The notes: a model not told the origin generated them from the sequence alone. A DNA stretch of 64,000 nt from Propionibacteriales bacterium (GCA_026392455.1 JAPLCB010000002.1:124001-188000), one strand, 5' to 3'; shown: positions 33,182 through 42,548, numbered from the stretch's first letter. Numbers and translations: made by a program.

Positions 33182-34414
33182 CTAGCGATCCGCGAAGGCC
33201 AGCAGCTTCCCGCCGGCCGTCCCGATCACCAGGGCACCGTCCCCGGTGAGCGCCGGGTAGGAGTCGACCGTCGACCCCGCGTGGTAGCTCCACAGCTCGG
33301 TGCCGTCGCTGGCCACGGCGTACACGCGTCCTTGCCGGGTGCCGGCGTAGGTGGTGTGGTCCCGGTCCACGGCGATCGCGGTCCAGATCGCGATGTCGCC
33401 CGGGCTCTCCTCCGTGGTCGGGCCCTGGTGCCGGAAGCGGACCTCCCCGGTGTCCGCGTCGACCCCGACGATGCGGTTGCCGTGGTCACCGAAGTAGGCG
33501 ATCCCGTCCCCGGTGACCCCGGGGGACGAGTACGTCCAGGCGTCGCGGCGGTAGCGCCACCGGACCGACCCGTCACCGGGGTCGAGGCCGTACTGGTACG
33601 GGTCGTTGGTGCCGATGACGACGGTCCCCGACGGCGCCACGGCCGGACTGACCTCGACGATCTCGCTGGGGACCTGCCACCGCCACACCACCGACCCGTC
33701 CCGGACGGCGACGACGCCGGAGAGCACCGACTGGTAGGCGGTCGTTCCGTCGGGCGAGATCACCGGTGAGCCGTAGGACTGCTCGGCGAGATCCAGGCGC
33801 CACACCTCGCCCGGGCCCGTGGACGTCGGCTCCAGCCCGAGCAGCAGGCCCCGGTTGTTGCCGACCACGACGGTGCCGTCGGCCCGGACGGCGGGCGACG
33901 TCACCTGTCCACCGACCGCGAGCCGCCACAGGACGGTTCCCGAGGGACTGACCGCCACGAGGTTGCCGTTCGGGCCGGGCCAGAGGATCTCGCCGCCGGT
34001 CAGGACGGCCGGGCTGGTCGACTGGTCGATGCCGTAGCTGCCGTGCTCGTCGACGGTCCACCGGTCCCGACCGTCCTTCGGGTCGAGCGCGTGCAGGACG
34101 CCGGCGTTGCTCGCGGCATAGATCGTGCCGTCGCGGCCGATCACCGGGCCCGGGGTCACGTTCCCCTCCAAGGTCCGCTGCCACCGCAGGCGCCCGGTTC
34201 GCGGTCCCACCGACGTGCTCGTGCCGGAGTGCTGGGCATCGTGCAACGCCTGCGGCCACGGGGTCCAGGCGGGAGCAGGAGCAGCGCTGGTCGTCGCCAC
34301 GAGGCCTTGGTCCTCCAGCGGGCTCGACCCGGACGGCGAACCGCAGGCAACGAGGCCGAGGGCGAGGGCGGCGACGCCGAGGACCGGGGACGCCGAGCGA
34401 CGTGATCGTGCCAT
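33182..34414 (-). CDS. PQQ-type beta-propeller lipoprotein
   Basis: About 410 residues. A lipoprotein signal (ALALGLVACGS, modified Cys near residue 25) precedes repeated beta-propeller blades with the Trp-containing pattern LRWQRTLEGN, GRDRWTVDE, VLWRLAVGG, EVWRLDLAEQ, VVWRWQVPS, VRWRYRRDAW, VRFRHQGPT, ELWSYHAGS, so seven or eight blades. It resembles BamB/PQQ-binding-like repeat proteins without dehydrogenase catalytic residues. It probably acts as an extracytoplasmic scaffold or binding protein. The start at 34414 is preferred for the signal peptide; an ATG eight codons upstream is also possible. Confidence 0.88.
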   Translation of the reverse strand: MARSRRSASPVLGVAALALGLVACGSPSGSSPLEDQGLVATTSAAPAPAWTPWPQALHDAQHSGTSTSVGPRTGRLRWQRTLEGNVTPGPVIGRDGTIYAASNAGVLHALDPKDGRDRWTVDEHGSYGIDQSTSPAVLTGGEILWPGPNGNLVAVSPSGTVLWRLAVGGQVTSPAVRADGTVVVGNNRGLLLGLEPTSTGPGEVWRLDLAEQSYGSPVISPDGTTAYQSVLSGVVAVRDGSVVWRWQVPSEIVEVSPAVAPSGTVVIGTNDPYQYGLDPGDGSVRWRYRRDAWTYSSPGVTGDGIAYFGDHGNRIVGVDADTGEVRFRHQGPTTEESPGDIAIWTAIAVDRDHTTYAGTRQGRVYAVASDGTELWSYHAGSTVDSYPALTGDGALVIGTAGGKLLAFADR

Positions 34415-34459
34415 GCCTCGAGCCTGACCCAGGGACATCGGCAGAACCAGCGGAAGAAC

Positions 34460-35218
34460 TTACGGTTCGGTGGTGCCGGCGGCAGCACGATCCAGGTGCT
34501 GACCCAACCACGCCAGTACCTCGGCCGGTTCGGGCACCGTCTCCACGCCCGCCGGCGCCGCCGTCCGCCGTACGACGACCACCGGCAGCCCGAGCTCACC
34601 GGCGGCCGCCATCTTCGGCCAGGTCCAGGTCCCGCCGGAGTCCTTGGTCACCAGCACGTCCGCCCGGTGACCTGCCATCAGCTCGCGCTCGCGTTCGTAC
34701 GGCCCCCGGTCCAGCCGGACCACCCAGGCGTCCGGCAGCGGGATCTCCGGTTCGTCGACGACCCGGACCAGCGCGGCCGCGTCCGCGAGCGGCCCGACGT
34801 AGGAGCCCAGGTGCTGCCGCCCGATGGTCAGGAAGGGACGGGTGCCGAGACCCGCGGTGAGCACTGCGGCCTCGTCGTGGCCGTCGACCCAGTGCCACCC
34901 CTCGGCGCCGGGTGCCGCGGACCAGCCCGGCCGTTCGAGCCGGATCAGCGGGGTGCCGGTCCGGGCACAGGCAGCCGCCGCGTTCGCCGACATGCCGGTC
35001 GCGAACGGGTGCGTCGCATCGACGACGGCCTCGACGCCCGCCAGGTACTCCACCAGGCCGTCGACGCCACCGAAACCACCGGACCGCACCTCGCCCACCG
35101 GGAGCCGGTGCCGGGCGACCCGACCGGCCAGCGAGGACACGAAGGCGACCCCGGCGTCGGCCAGCAGGACGGCGAGCTCGCGGGCCTCGCCGGTCCCACC
35201 GAGCAGCAGGACCGTCAT
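34460..35218 (-). CDS. cobK: Precorrin-6A reductase
   Basis: 252 residues. CobK/CbiJ reduces the corrin precursor precorrin-6A with NADPH. Seen: MTVLLLGGTGEARELAVLLA at the N terminus, EAVVDATHPFATGMSANAAA, PFLTIGRQHLG and VLVTKDSGG, all family signatures. The ATG overlaps the cobQ stop (ATGA). No other ring-contraction or methylation genes are in the window, so the remaining pathway must be elsewhere. Confidence 0.95.
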   Translation of the reverse strand: MTVLLLGGTGEARELAVLLADAGVAFVSSLAGRVARHRLPVGEVRSGGFGGVDGLVEYLAGVEAVVDATHPFATGMSANAAAACARTGTPLIRLERPGWSAAPGAEGWHWVDGHDEAAVLTAGLGTRPFLTIGRQHLGSYVGPLADAAALVRVVDEPEIPLPDAWVVRLDRGPYERERELMAGHRADVLVTKDSGGTWTWPKMAAAGELGLPVVVVRRTAAPAGVETVPEPAEVLAWLGQHLDRAAAGTTEP

Positions 35219-36711
35219 CGCCCGGCACCCGGTGGCAGCACCGGCAGCCCGGCGGGGACACCGGTCAGCGCGAGTCCCAGCAGGGCGTCAACATCCAGGT
35301 GCTCCTCGACCAGGTCGCCGAGCAGGTCGAGCCGGGCCTCGCGGCGGTCCGCGAAGTCGACGTCGGAACCAGGGCGGGTCCGACCGGCAGCCGACGACAC
35401 CTCGGCCAGGAAGGCCTGGCGGAAGGCGTCGCTCTCCAGGCTGCCGTGCCACATCGTGGCGAAGACGTTCCCGGCGCGGACTCCGCCGGGGAACGCGTCA
35501 CCGGCTCCGACGGCGTACCGGCCGTGGTGGATCTCGTAGCCGTTGACCGGGTGACCGAACCCTTCACCGACCGGCAGCGTCAGCACCTTCTCGGCGCCGA
35601 AGGTGGTCCGGGCGTCGACGAGTCCGAGCCCCGGAACGACAGCACCGGCGTCCCCCTCGATCCCGGTCGGGTCGGCGATCTGGGTCCCGAGCATCTGAGC
35701 ACCGCCACAGATCCCGAGCACGGCCCGACCGGACCGGGCGTGCTCGACGATCGCGGTGTCCAGAGCGCGTGACCGCAGCCAGCCGAGGTCCGCGATCGTG
35801 GCCCGCGTCCCCGGCAGCACCACCAGGTCGACACCGATCAGGTCACGGGGCGAGGCCGCGAAGAAGACGTCCAGGTCGGCCTCGACACCGAGTGCATCGA
35901 CGTCGGTGAAGTTGCTGATCCGGGGCAGCCGGACCACCGCGACCCGGAGAGCCTCGCCGGTGCGGGAGCGGCGACCGTCGAGGTCGAGGGCGTCCTCGGA
36001 GTCGAGCCAGAGGTCCGGGTGCCACGGCAGCACCCCGTACGTCGGGCGTCCGGTGAGGCGGGTCAGCTCGTCGGTCCCCGGTGTCAGCAGGGAGAGGTCA
36101 CCGCGAAACTTGTTCGCCACGAAGCCGGCGATCAACCGCTGGTCGTCAGGTTCGAGCAGCGCCACCGTCCCGAACAGCGCCGCGAAGAGACCGCCGCGGT
36201 CGATGTCCCCGACGACCACCGTCGGCAGGTCCGCATGCCGGGCCAGCCCCATGTTGACGTAGTCGCCGGCGCGCAGGTTGATCTCGGTCGGGCTGCCGGC
36301 ACCTTCCGCGACGATCACGTCGTACCGGCTGGCGAGGTCGTCGTACGCCGCGTACGCAGCCTCGGCGAGGTGCCGTCGGCCGTCGGTCCAGTCAGCCGAG
36401 GAGACCGAGCCACCGGGACGCCCCATCACCACGACGTGGCTGCGGGTGTCACCGCCGGGCTTGAGCAGCACCGGGTTCATCGCGACCTCGGGCTCGGCCT
36501 TTGCCGCCCGGGCCTGCACCCACTGGGCGCGACCGATCTCGCCGAACGATCCTGCGTCGGCGCCTGCGCAGACCATCGAGTTGTTCGACATGTTCTGCGC
36601 CTTGTACGGCGCCACCGAGATCCCGCGCCGGTGCAGGGCCCGGCAGAGACCGGTGGTGACGATGCTCTTGCCGGCGTCCGACGTGGTGCCTGCGATCAGC
36701 AGGCCGCTCAT
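35215..36711 (-). CDS. cobQ: Cobyric acid synthase
   Basis: 498 residues. CobQ amidates four side chains of adenosylcobyrinic a,c-diamide using glutamine and ATP. The N-terminal dethiobiotin-synthetase-like ATPase has GTTSDAGKSIVTTGLCRAL and KAQNMSNNSMV; the C-terminal glutamine amidotransferase has the nucleophile in VLGICGGAQMLG and the His in GYEIHHG. Its ends overlap SURF1 upstream and cobK downstream, giving a tightly coupled three-gene unit. Confidence 0.96.
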   Translation of the reverse strand: MSGLLIAGTTSDAGKSIVTTGLCRALHRRGISVAPYKAQNMSNNSMVCAGADAGSFGEIGRAQWVQARAAKAEPEVAMNPVLLKPGGDTRSHVVVMGRPGGSVSSADWTDGRRHLAEAAYAAYDDLASRYDVIVAEGAGSPTEINLRAGDYVNMGLARHADLPTVVVGDIDRGGLFAALFGTVALLEPDDQRLIAGFVANKFRGDLSLLTPGTDELTRLTGRPTYGVLPWHPDLWLDSEDALDLDGRRSRTGEALRVAVVRLPRISNFTDVDALGVEADLDVFFAASPRDLIGVDLVVLPGTRATIADLGWLRSRALDTAIVEHARSGRAVLGICGGAQMLGTQIADPTGIEGDAGAVVPGLGLVDARTTFGAEKVLTLPVGEGFGHPVNGYEIHHGRYAVGAGDAFPGGVRAGNVFATMWHGSLESDAFRQAFLAEVSSAAGRTRPGSDVDFADRREARLDLLGDLVEEHLDVDALLGLALTGVPAGLPVLPPGAGR

Positions 36712-37466
36712 ACCTCAGCGACCTCAGCCACGCCGTCGGCATCGAGCAGCTCGACGGTGTCCTTGCACCACCGGGCCCACACGAACAGCGCGAACCCGCC
36801 GAAGACCCACCACTCGACGGCGTACAGGAAGTTGCGCAGGGCGGTGAACCCGGAGACCTCGGGGACGGCCCCGGCCGAGACGCTCCGCAACGCCGTGCCG
36901 TCCGCGGCGCCGGAGCCGGTGACGTCACGGGCCACCACGTACCCGCTGTAGAGGTCGGCCTCGACGTGCTCGACCATGCTGGCCAGCCGCATCCCGGTGA
37001 GGACCTTGTCCTGCGGGTCCTCGTCGAGCGGTCCGCTGCCCTCGGTGGCCTGGAGCCACCCGGTGACCTGGACCGTGCCGGTCGGATCCGTCGAGGTGGG
37101 CGTCGCGGACCAGCCCCGGACCACCGGGATGGCGGACGCGGACCCTTGCACCTGGACCGGGGTCACCACCCAGTAACCCTCGACCTTGTCCAGCGTCCGG
37201 CCGGCGACGTACAGGGTGGAGGCGCCCAGCCAGGTGCCCGAGAAGGTGACCGGTCGACCCAGCGACCGACCCGGGAAGGTGCTGTCCCCGGTCATCACCG
37301 AGTCCAGCGGCACGGGGGCGGTGTTCGAGATGTCGACGGCGGCGTCGGCACGTCGGGTCTGCCAGGCGTCGAGCTGCCACAGACCGAGCCCGACGGCGAA
37401 GGAGACGCAGAGGATCATCGCCACGTGCCCGGGCCAGTACTTCGGCCGAAGCAGGGTCACGAACAC
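36708..37466 (-). CDS. SURF1 family cytochrome oxidase assembly protein
   Basis: 252 residues with an N-terminal helix (HVAMILCVSFAVGLGLWQLD) and a C-terminal helix (NFLYAVEWWVFGGFALFVWA) around an extracytoplasmic domain; GLWQLDAWQTRR and RPVTFSGTW are SURF1 hallmarks. SURF1 helps insert heme into cytochrome c oxidase. The gene starts the cobQ-cobK unit with an ATGA overlap, linking heme-oxidase assembly with corrin synthesis in one transcript. Confidence 0.92.
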   Translation of the reverse strand: MFVTLLRPKYWPGHVAMILCVSFAVGLGLWQLDAWQTRRADAAVDISNTAPVPLDSVMTGDSTFPGRSLGRPVTFSGTWLGASTLYVAGRTLDKVEGYWVVTPVQVQGSASAIPVVRGWSATPTSTDPTGTVQVTGWLQATEGSGPLDEDPQDKVLTGMRLASMVEHVEADLYSGYVVARDVTGSGAADGTALRSVSAGAVPEVSGFTALRNFLYAVEWWVFGGFALFVWARWCKDTVELLDADGVAEVAEV

Positions 37467-37502
37467 TCGACCAGCCTACGGGTGGGGTGCGACGATCTCC
37501 GG

Positions 37503-38330
37503 ATGACCTCCCTGATCCGGCACCTGAACTGCGCGACCATGTCCCCGCGAGGAACGATGGGCGGCCGGATCACCCCCACCCGGATGGTCTGCCACAGCCT
37601 GCTGGTCGAGGGTCCGAACAGCCTGACCCTGGTCGACACCGGCTTCGGCACGGTCGACCTCGAGCAGAAGCGGATGGGGAAGGCCTTCGTCGGGTTGATG
37701 GGTCCGGCACTGGACCAGGCCGAGACGGCTGCCTCGCAGGTGACGGCACTGGGGTACTCGATCGACGACGTCACCGACATCGCCGTCACCCACCTGGACC
37801 TCGACCACGCCGGTGGGCTCGGCGACTTCCCGAACGCGAAGGTGCACGTCTTCGCCGACGAGCTGGCCGCGGCCAAGCACCCGCAGGGACCCAAGGAGAA
37901 GAACCGGTACATCCAGGCCCAGTGGGCGCACAACCCGCTCTGGGTCGAGCACCGGGTCCAGGGCGACAGCTGGCTCGGGTTCGAGTCGGTCGCCCGGGTC
38001 AGTGACGACGTGCTGCTGGTCCCGACCCGCGGCCACACCCGCGGCCACGTCGCGGTCGCCGTACGACGTCCGTCAGGTGGCTGGTTCCTGCACGCCGGCG
38101 ACGCGTACTTCAGCGCCGGGGAGAAGGAGAACCCTCCGACCTGCCCGACCGGGTTGTCGGTCTTCCAGACCCTGGTCCAGGTGGACAAGAAGGCCCGGCT
38201 CGCCAACCAGGACCGGCTGCGATCGCTGCACGCCGAGCACGGCCCCGCTGCCGGCACCGCCGAACCGGTGACGATGTTCTGTGCCCACGACGCCACCGAG
38301 TTCGACGCGTTGGTGGACGTCACCGACTAG
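37503..38330 (+). CDS. MBL-fold metallo-hydrolase (lactonase-like)
   Basis: 275 residues. Metal-binding motif VTHLDLDHAGGL, a downstream His in TRGHTRGHVAV, Asp in HAGDAYF, and a C-terminal His in MFCAHDATEF. The order and spacing resemble AttM/AiiA-type N-acyl-homoserine lactonases, but many family members have other substrates. The ATG at 37503 fits the fold; the frame is open much further upstream antisense to SURF1. It is divergent from SURF1 by 36 bases. Confidence 0.88.
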   Translation: MTSLIRHLNCATMSPRGTMGGRITPTRMVCHSLLVEGPNSLTLVDTGFGTVDLEQKRMGKAFVGLMGPALDQAETAASQVTALGYSIDDVTDIAVTHLDLDHAGGLGDFPNAKVHVFADELAAAKHPQGPKEKNRYIQAQWAHNPLWVEHRVQGDSWLGFESVARVSDDVLLVPTRGHTRGHVAVAVRRPSGGWFLHAGDAYFSAGEKENPPTCPTGLSVFQTLVQVDKKARLANQDRLRSLHAEHGPAAGTAEPVTMFCAHDATEFDALVDVTD

Positions 38331-38340
38331 GTCGACCACC

Positions 38341-38462
38341 GGGTTTCGAGGCTCGCTGCGCTCGCACCTCAACCAGCAACAGCTGCTCCAGGTCCGCCCG
38401 CGCTGGCAACGGAAGCACCTGCTGGTTGAGGTGCGGCAGCGCTAGCGGTCGCCTCGAAACCT
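38341..38462. repeat. Paired inverted REP-like elements
   Basis: A forward copy (GGGTTTCGAGGC...CACCTCAACCAGCA, 38341-38377) faces an inverted copy (about 38419-38462, reading GGTTTCGAGGCGACC...CACCTCAACCAGCAGG on the minus strand). Together they can form a long cruciform or bidirectional terminator between the convergent MBL and SDR genes. The same words occur at 8343-8522 and, diverged, at 46104-46145. Confidence 0.85.
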
Positions 38463-38476
38463 CGCGACCGACCCGC

Positions 38477-39217
38477 TCAGCTCATCCCGCCGTCGTGGGC
38501 CAGCACGCAGCCGGTGATCATCCGGGCAGCCGGGCTGGCCAGGTAGACGATCGAGGCAGCCAGCTCGTGCGGTGAGATCGCGCGTCCTGGCAGCATCATC
38601 ATCAGCCGGTCGGAGACCCGCGGGTCGAGGTCGTCGGGGTACTTCGCAGCAACCTCGGTGACGATCGGGGTGTCGACCGTGCCGGGGCAGATCGCGTTGA
38701 CCCGGATCCGCTCCGGGGCGAGCTCGAGGGCCAGCGAGCGGGTCATCTGGGTCAGTCCGCCCTTGGCGGCGGAGTACCCGACGGTGTAGCCCTGCGGGAC
38801 CCGGCCGGCGACCGAGGAGACGTTGACGATGTTGGCGTTGCGGGTGGCGCGCAGGTGCGGGAGTGCTTCCTGCATGACCATGAAGGGGCCCTTGAGGTCG
38901 ACCGCGTGGATCCGGTCCCACTCGTCGTCGGTGATGGTGTCGAAGCGACCGAACTGGACGATGCCGGCGACGTTCGCGACGACGTCGATCCGGCCGTGCT
39001 CGGCGCACTTGGCGATGGCGGCCTTCACCGACTCCCGGTTGCCGACGTTGCACTCGACGTACTCGACGCCGTCGGGGACGGTCGGGTGGATGTCGAGCCC
39101 GTAGACGATGTCGCCCAGGTCGCGGAACTGCTCGGCGGCGGCGAACCCGATGCCGGACGCGGCCCCGGTGATGACGACGACGCGGGGGGTACCGGTGCCG
39201 AGGGACGAGACGGTCAT
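38477..39217 (-). CDS. Short-chain dehydrogenase/reductase
   Basis: 246 residues, classical SDR: VVITGAASGIGFAAAEQF (cofactor), NVAGIVQFG, the catalytic Ser in NIVNVSSVAG, Tyr and Lys in GYSAAKGGLTQ. It ends in ITGCVLAHDGGMS. The substrate is a hydroxyl or ketone compound. A KstR-type palindrome lies 52 bases upstream of the start, suggesting a steroid or lipid context. Confidence 0.92.
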   Translation of the reverse strand: MTVSSLGTGTPRVVVITGAASGIGFAAAEQFRDLGDIVYGLDIHPTVPDGVEYVECNVGNRESVKAAIAKCAEHGRIDVVANVAGIVQFGRFDTITDDEWDRIHAVDLKGPFMVMQEALPHLRATRNANIVNVSSVAGRVPQGYTVGYSAAKGGLTQMTRSLALELAPERIRVNAICPGTVDTPIVTEVAAKYPDDLDPRVSDRLMMMLPGRAISPHELAASIVYLASPAARMITGCVLAHDGGMS

Positions 39218-39269
39218 GGGGGTTCTCCTGGAATCGAGGAACGGGCTGATCGGACGGTAGCAGCAGAAC

Positions 39270-39283
39270 TAGAACAGGTTCTA
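39270..39283. promoter_or_regulatory. KstR-like operator upstream of the SDR gene
   Basis: TAGAACAGGTTCTA (extended by one matching pair on each side to CTAG...CTAG). It fits the published KstR consensus TnnAACnnGTTnnA, a 14-bp palindrome bound by the TetR-family steroid-catabolism repressor. No kstR gene is present in the window. Confidence 0.55.
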
Positions 39284-39345
39284 GAGAAGCGGGTGAATCC
39301 ACAGGTCGGTAGAACCCTGTGGACTAAGATGGACTAAGTACCTAG

Positions 39346-40004
<659 letters not shown>

Positions 40005-40014
40005 GAGGAAGCCA

Positions 40015-40437
40015 GTGACCACCCTCCCCGACTGGGCCACCGACCTGGGCCTCCAGCCCCACCCCGAGGGTGGCTGGTACGCCGAGACCTACCGGCACGA
40101 CCGCACCACCGAGACCGCGTCGGGCACCCGGTCCCTGGGCACCGCGATCTACTTCCTGCTGCTCCCCGGCGAGTCCTCGGCGTGGCACCGGGTCGCGTCG
40201 GACGAGCTCTGGTTCCACCACCGTGGCGGCGGACTGCGGCTCTGGATCGGCGACGACCCGAGCACGGCCAGCGAGCAGGTGCTCGGGACCGGCGCTGGCC
40301 AGCGTCCCCAGCTCCTGGTCCCCGGCGGGCAGTGGCAGGCCGCCCGTCCGGTCGACGAGGCGGTCCTGGTCAGCTGTGTGGTCGTCCCCGGCTTCGACTT
40401 CGCCGACTTCGAGCTCGGGGAGCCGGCACCGGACTGA
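40015..40437 (+). CDS. Cupin family protein (DUF985)
   Basis: 140 residues, single cupin barrel: LGLQPHPEGGWYAETYRHD, IYFLLLPGESSAWHRVASDELWFHH, and VSCVVVPGFDFADFEL, the DUF985 pattern. I use the GTG at 40015, with GAGAGGA upstream and directly before the conserved fold; an in-frame ATG lies at 39991 inside the toxin gene. Function is unknown; related proteins bind sugars or metals. It follows the toxin gene by 10 bases and may be read from the same promoter. Confidence 0.85.
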   Translation: MTTLPDWATDLGLQPHPEGGWYAETYRHDRTTETASGTRSLGTAIYFLLLPGESSAWHRVASDELWFHHRGGGLRLWIGDDPSTASEQVLGTGAGQRPQLLVPGGQWQAARPVDEAVLVSCVVVPGFDFADFELGEPAPD

Positions 40438-40441
40438 TCGA

Positions 40442-41560
40442 TCAGCCCCGGCGAACACCCTTGTAGATCCCGCGCCACACGATCAACGGCTGCAGCCGCG
40501 ACCACGCCGGGAGCTTGAAGGAGCTCCCGGTCGGCGTGAACACCTCGAGCTTGTCGTCCTGCACACCGACGACCGATCCCCACCGGCGCGGGGACGGCGT
40601 GAAGGACTTCAGCTTTCGGCCGTCGAGTCCGGCCCGGATGTTGTGCGCCAGCATCCCGTCGGCCCGGCTCCGCGCGGAGTTGCGCAGCGGGTCGGTGGCG
40701 GCGATGTCGCCGATCGCGTAGACGCCCACGTGAGGAAGGCCAGCGGGGTCGACGACCCGGAGGTGCTCGTCGACCTTCACGAAACCCCCGTCGTCGAGGA
40801 CGTCGTCCGGGAGCCAGCTGCTGTTGGGGCGGACCCGACCGATGGTCCAGAGCACGGCGTCCGCGGAGACCGGCTCCTGACCGGTACTCCACGCGACGTC
40901 GCCGGCCGTGATCTCGTCGCACCCGAACCCGTCGGGAACGACGGCCCGGTGTCCTGGGTGCAGACCAACCCCGGCCTCGGTGAGCTGCCGGCCGATCGCG
41001 CTCCAGACCTTCCCGTGGTGCTGGGGCAGCGCCCGCTCACCGGGGAAGTAGAGGTCGACCTGCTTGTCCGGCCAGGTCCGCGCGATGTTCAGGGCACTGC
41101 TGACCGCGGCTGCGCCACCACCGATCACCACCACCTTCGCCGACGACGCGAGCCGGTCGTGGGTCGCACCCAGCGACTCCTCGATCTCGCTGACGCTCTG
41201 CAGCGCCGGCGAACGCCAGAACCCGTTCGACACCCCGGTAGCGATCACCAGGACGTCGTACGGCTCGGTCTGCTCCCGCCCACCGGCGTCGCGCACCGTG
41301 ACGTCCTTGGCCACCAGGTCGACCCCGAGCAGCTCGCCGTGCACCCGACGTACCCGGTCGAGCTTGCGGTACCGGTCGAAGGAGACCCAGTAGTCGCGGA
41401 CCCACTCGCGCGGGCGGGCCAGCCGCTGACCGAGCTCCTGACCGCTGAGCATGCCGGGCTTGCTGGAGATGCCGACGACGTCGGCGTGCTTCGACAGGTG
41501 GATCGCCACCAGCAGGCCGGTGTCGCCGAGCCCGGCGATGACGACGCGGGGACGACTCAC
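40442..41560 (-). CDS. FAD/NAD(P)-dependent oxidoreductase (FSP1/NDH-2-like)
   Basis: 372 residues of the pyridine nucleotide-disulfide oxidoreductase class without the redox disulfide. FAD-binding VVIAGLGDTGLLVAIHL, NAD(P)-binding KVVVIGGGAAAVSSALNIA, and the FAD-contacting GVYAIGDIAATD are present. It resembles AIFM2/FSP1 and type-II NADH dehydrogenases that reduce quinones. The GTG at 41560 overlaps the DUF1295 stop, so the two form one unit. Confidence 0.88.
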   Translation of the reverse strand: MSRPRVVIAGLGDTGLLVAIHLSKHADVVGISSKPGMLSGQELGQRLARPREWVRDYWVSFDRYRKLDRVRRVHGELLGVDLVAKDVTVRDAGGREQTEPYDVLVIATGVSNGFWRSPALQSVSEIEESLGATHDRLASSAKVVVIGGGAAAVSSALNIARTWPDKQVDLYFPGERALPQHHGKVWSAIGRQLTEAGVGLHPGHRAVVPDGFGCDEITAGDVAWSTGQEPVSADAVLWTIGRVRPNSSWLPDDVLDDGGFVKVDEHLRVVDPAGLPHVGVYAIGDIAATDPLRNSARSRADGMLAHNIRAGLDGRKLKSFTPSPRRWGSVVGVQDDKLEVFTPTGSSFKLPAWSRLQPLIVWRGIYKGVRRG

Positions 41561-42453
41561 GCAGACGCCTTCTTCGGCGGGCGCGGGAAGAACCGCGGCA
41601 CCCGGTCGATGACCGCCTGGTACGACGGCCGCCGTTCGAGGCTGCGCTTCTCCATCATCGGGATGCTGGCGCCGGCGAACATGGCGTACATCCCGAGGGC
41701 TCCGACGAAGACCCACCACCAGTCGTCGGGGGAGGCGGCGAGGCCGAAGAGCGCGAGCGAGAACCAGAAGCTGAACTCGCCGAAGTAGTTCGGGTGCCGC
41801 GACCAGCTCCACAGGCCGGAGTCCATCGCCTGTCCGGGCTGCTTGGTCGCCGCGAAACGGTACATCTGCAGGTCGGCCCAGAACTCCAGCACGACCGCGC
41901 CGAGACCAACCACGAGCGCCACGTAGTCGAGCCAGCCGACGTCCTCGCTGGCTCGGGTCAGGACGACGTACACCGGCAGCATCCCGGCGAAGACCTGGAG
42001 CGTCGGGAAGACGTGGATCCCCATCAGGTCGACCGCTGCCTCGGCCTTGCCGGCGCCGTCGCGGAGCATCGGGTAGCGCCAGTCCTCGTGGTGCAGGCCC
42101 GGGAACGCGTACATCCAGTTGCCGGTCAGCCGGATCGCCCAGACAAGGATCACCGTCATCACCAACCAGGCGCGTGGATCGCTCGCCTCCGTCCCGGACT
42201 CGATCCACCAGGCCAGCATCAGCAGCGGCGGCAGCACGCTCCAGTAGGCGTCGTAGAAGCTGGAGTTCCTGTGCAACCGGCTGGCGGCGAAGACGACCAG
42301 GGTTGCGATCAGGTCGGCGATGAGGCCGTCCAACCAGAGGTGCGCGGTGTCAGGCCCCCAGATGAACCAGGCCGCGCCTGCTCCGAACGCGAACACGTAG
42401 GAGAGGAAGACGCGGGTGATCGACTCGGTCTTGCTCATCGTCTGGGTGTCCAT
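41557..42453 (-). CDS. DUF1295 (steroid 5-alpha-reductase-like) membrane protein
   Basis: 298 residues with six to seven helices. FWADLQMYRFAATKQPG and LWSWSRHPNYFGEFSFWFSL are hallmarks of DUF1295, related to the C-terminal NADPH-binding region of 3-oxo-5-alpha-steroid 4-dehydrogenases. A steroid or lipid reductase is plausible. It overlaps the FAD oxidoreductase, which could supply electrons, and a KstR-like palindrome ends 17 bases upstream of its start. Confidence 0.88.
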   Translation of the reverse strand: MDTQTMSKTESITRVFLSYVFAFGAGAAWFIWGPDTAHLWLDGLIADLIATLVVFAASRLHRNSSFYDAYWSVLPPLLMLAWWIESGTEASDPRAWLVMTVILVWAIRLTGNWMYAFPGLHHEDWRYPMLRDGAGKAEAAVDLMGIHVFPTLQVFAGMLPVYVVLTRASEDVGWLDYVALVVGLGAVVLEFWADLQMYRFAATKQPGQAMDSGLWSWSRHPNYFGEFSFWFSLALFGLAASPDDWWWVFVGALGMYAMFAGASIPMMEKRSLERRPSYQAVIDRVPRFFPRPPKKASA

Positions 42454-42469
42454 GGGAGAAGACGGTACC

Positions 42470-42483
42470 TAGAACGTGTTCTA
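42470..42483. promoter_or_regulatory. KstR-like operator upstream of DUF1295
   Basis: TAGAACGTGTTCTA, a perfect 14-bp palindrome matching TnnAACnnGTTnnA, 17 bases before the DUF1295 start codon at a position expected for a repressor site. It shares arms with the site at 39270-39283. Confidence 0.6.
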
Positions 42484-42548
42484 CCTGGCTAGCGGGCCGT
42501 GACGATTGAAGGCGTCTGCAGAATTGCGATGCCCCGCGTGAGAACTGG

